64,000 nt of DNA from Plantago ovata (Eukaryota > Streptophyta > Magnoliopsida > Lamiales > Plantaginaceae). Where the stretch lies: positions 71,212,496-71,276,495 of the forward strand of contig CM051457.1 of NCBI GenBank assembly GCA_028274465.1. The letters are read 5' to 3'. The notes under the pieces were generated by a model that did no database searches, had not been told where the DNA came from, and saw nothing but the letters and a program-made list of their open reading frames with translations. Both the position numbers and the translations under genes were made by a program. This document shows, one piece after another, positions 63,920-64,000 of the stretch (its first letter is position 1; the number at the start of each line of letters is the position of its first letter).

Positions 63920-64000
63920 TGTATTTTACACTTTCATTCGAGTCTTTTTTCACCAATTTAGCTATCCTCTATGTTAATTTAGCTATATTTTAGTGCATTT
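63920..64000 (+). mobile_element. Start of an Athila-like LTR, cut by window end
   Basis: TGTATTTTACACTTTCATTC matches the start of the LTR at 6433 (minus strand) and continues to match over about 50 bases (TTCACCAATTTAGCTATCCT). The orientation is opposite to that copy. Confidence 0.85.

Overview
This window is plant repeat DNA, almost certainly from a flowering plant. The evidence is the set of plant-type LTR retrotransposon lineages: Copia of Angela/BARE and SIRE/Maximus type, and Ty3/Gypsy of Tekay/Del, Tat and Athila type. A Cassandra TRIM whose LTRs carry a 5S-rRNA-like sequence, and initiator-tRNA-Met-type primer sites, support this. The species cannot be named. I find no host gene, rRNA gene, functional tRNA gene or CRISPR array. 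Nearly every open frame is a retrotransposon protein, usually broken, or a chance frame in an LTR.

The layout is a nest of insertions. The right block (53411-63919) is SIRE-like Copia sequence: a decayed accessory ORF, an LTR (55867-57337), gag-PR-IN-RT on the + strand, then an inverted LTR (62231-63808) of a related element. A minus-strand Tat Gypsy element ends against it. Its 5' LTR is 41052-42014 plus 53384-53410, gag is at 39501-40908 and 10225-10895, and PR-RT-RNase H runs leftwards to 6434. The Tat element was hit at least four times: by a complete minus-strand Angela Copia (42015-53378, TSD CCTTA), by a tandem + strand Angela Copia array (10901-39495), by a Cassandra TRIM (9449-10219, TSD CTTGC), and by a minus-strand Athila-like element whose 5' LTR is 2647-6433.

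The third-level insertions are as follows. The last LTR of the tandem Angela array holds an inverted piece of the same LTR (19114-20175) and a Tekay Gypsy element A (20358-38125, TSD AGAGC). Element A is itself split by Tekay element B (28298-35229, TSD GTAAC). The Athila LTR holds a solo Tekay LTR (3015-5506, TSD TTGTC), and its gag region holds an Angela LTR (1-1172). The minus-strand Angela carries a 1.25-kb MULE-like non-coding insert (47256-48506) built around a palindromic repeat. Another Athila-like LTR begins at 63920 and runs off the window. The deepest path is SIRE block, Tat, Angela array, Tekay A, Tekay B.

The most unusual signals are: (i) a tRNA-like Pol III unit (perfect A box, D-arm, B box, T-run) conserved in five Tekay LTRs, besides the 5S unit in Cassandra, so two LTR families here carry Pol III promoters; (ii) an extra small ORF between PBS and gag in Tekay A with a coiled coil, a basic patch and an acidic tail; (iii) a gag-only Tekay B; (iv) an Angela copy whose gag differs sharply from a sister copy although pol is near identical; (v) the same YVDD-to-YVDH change in two unrelated reverse transcriptases; (vi) a row of AT hairpins in Angela LTRs; (vii) a GCTGA-rich vocabulary throughout the SIRE-like DNA. 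All structural boundaries were read by eye from terminal TG..CA, target-site duplications and primer sites. Percent identities and dates were not computed.
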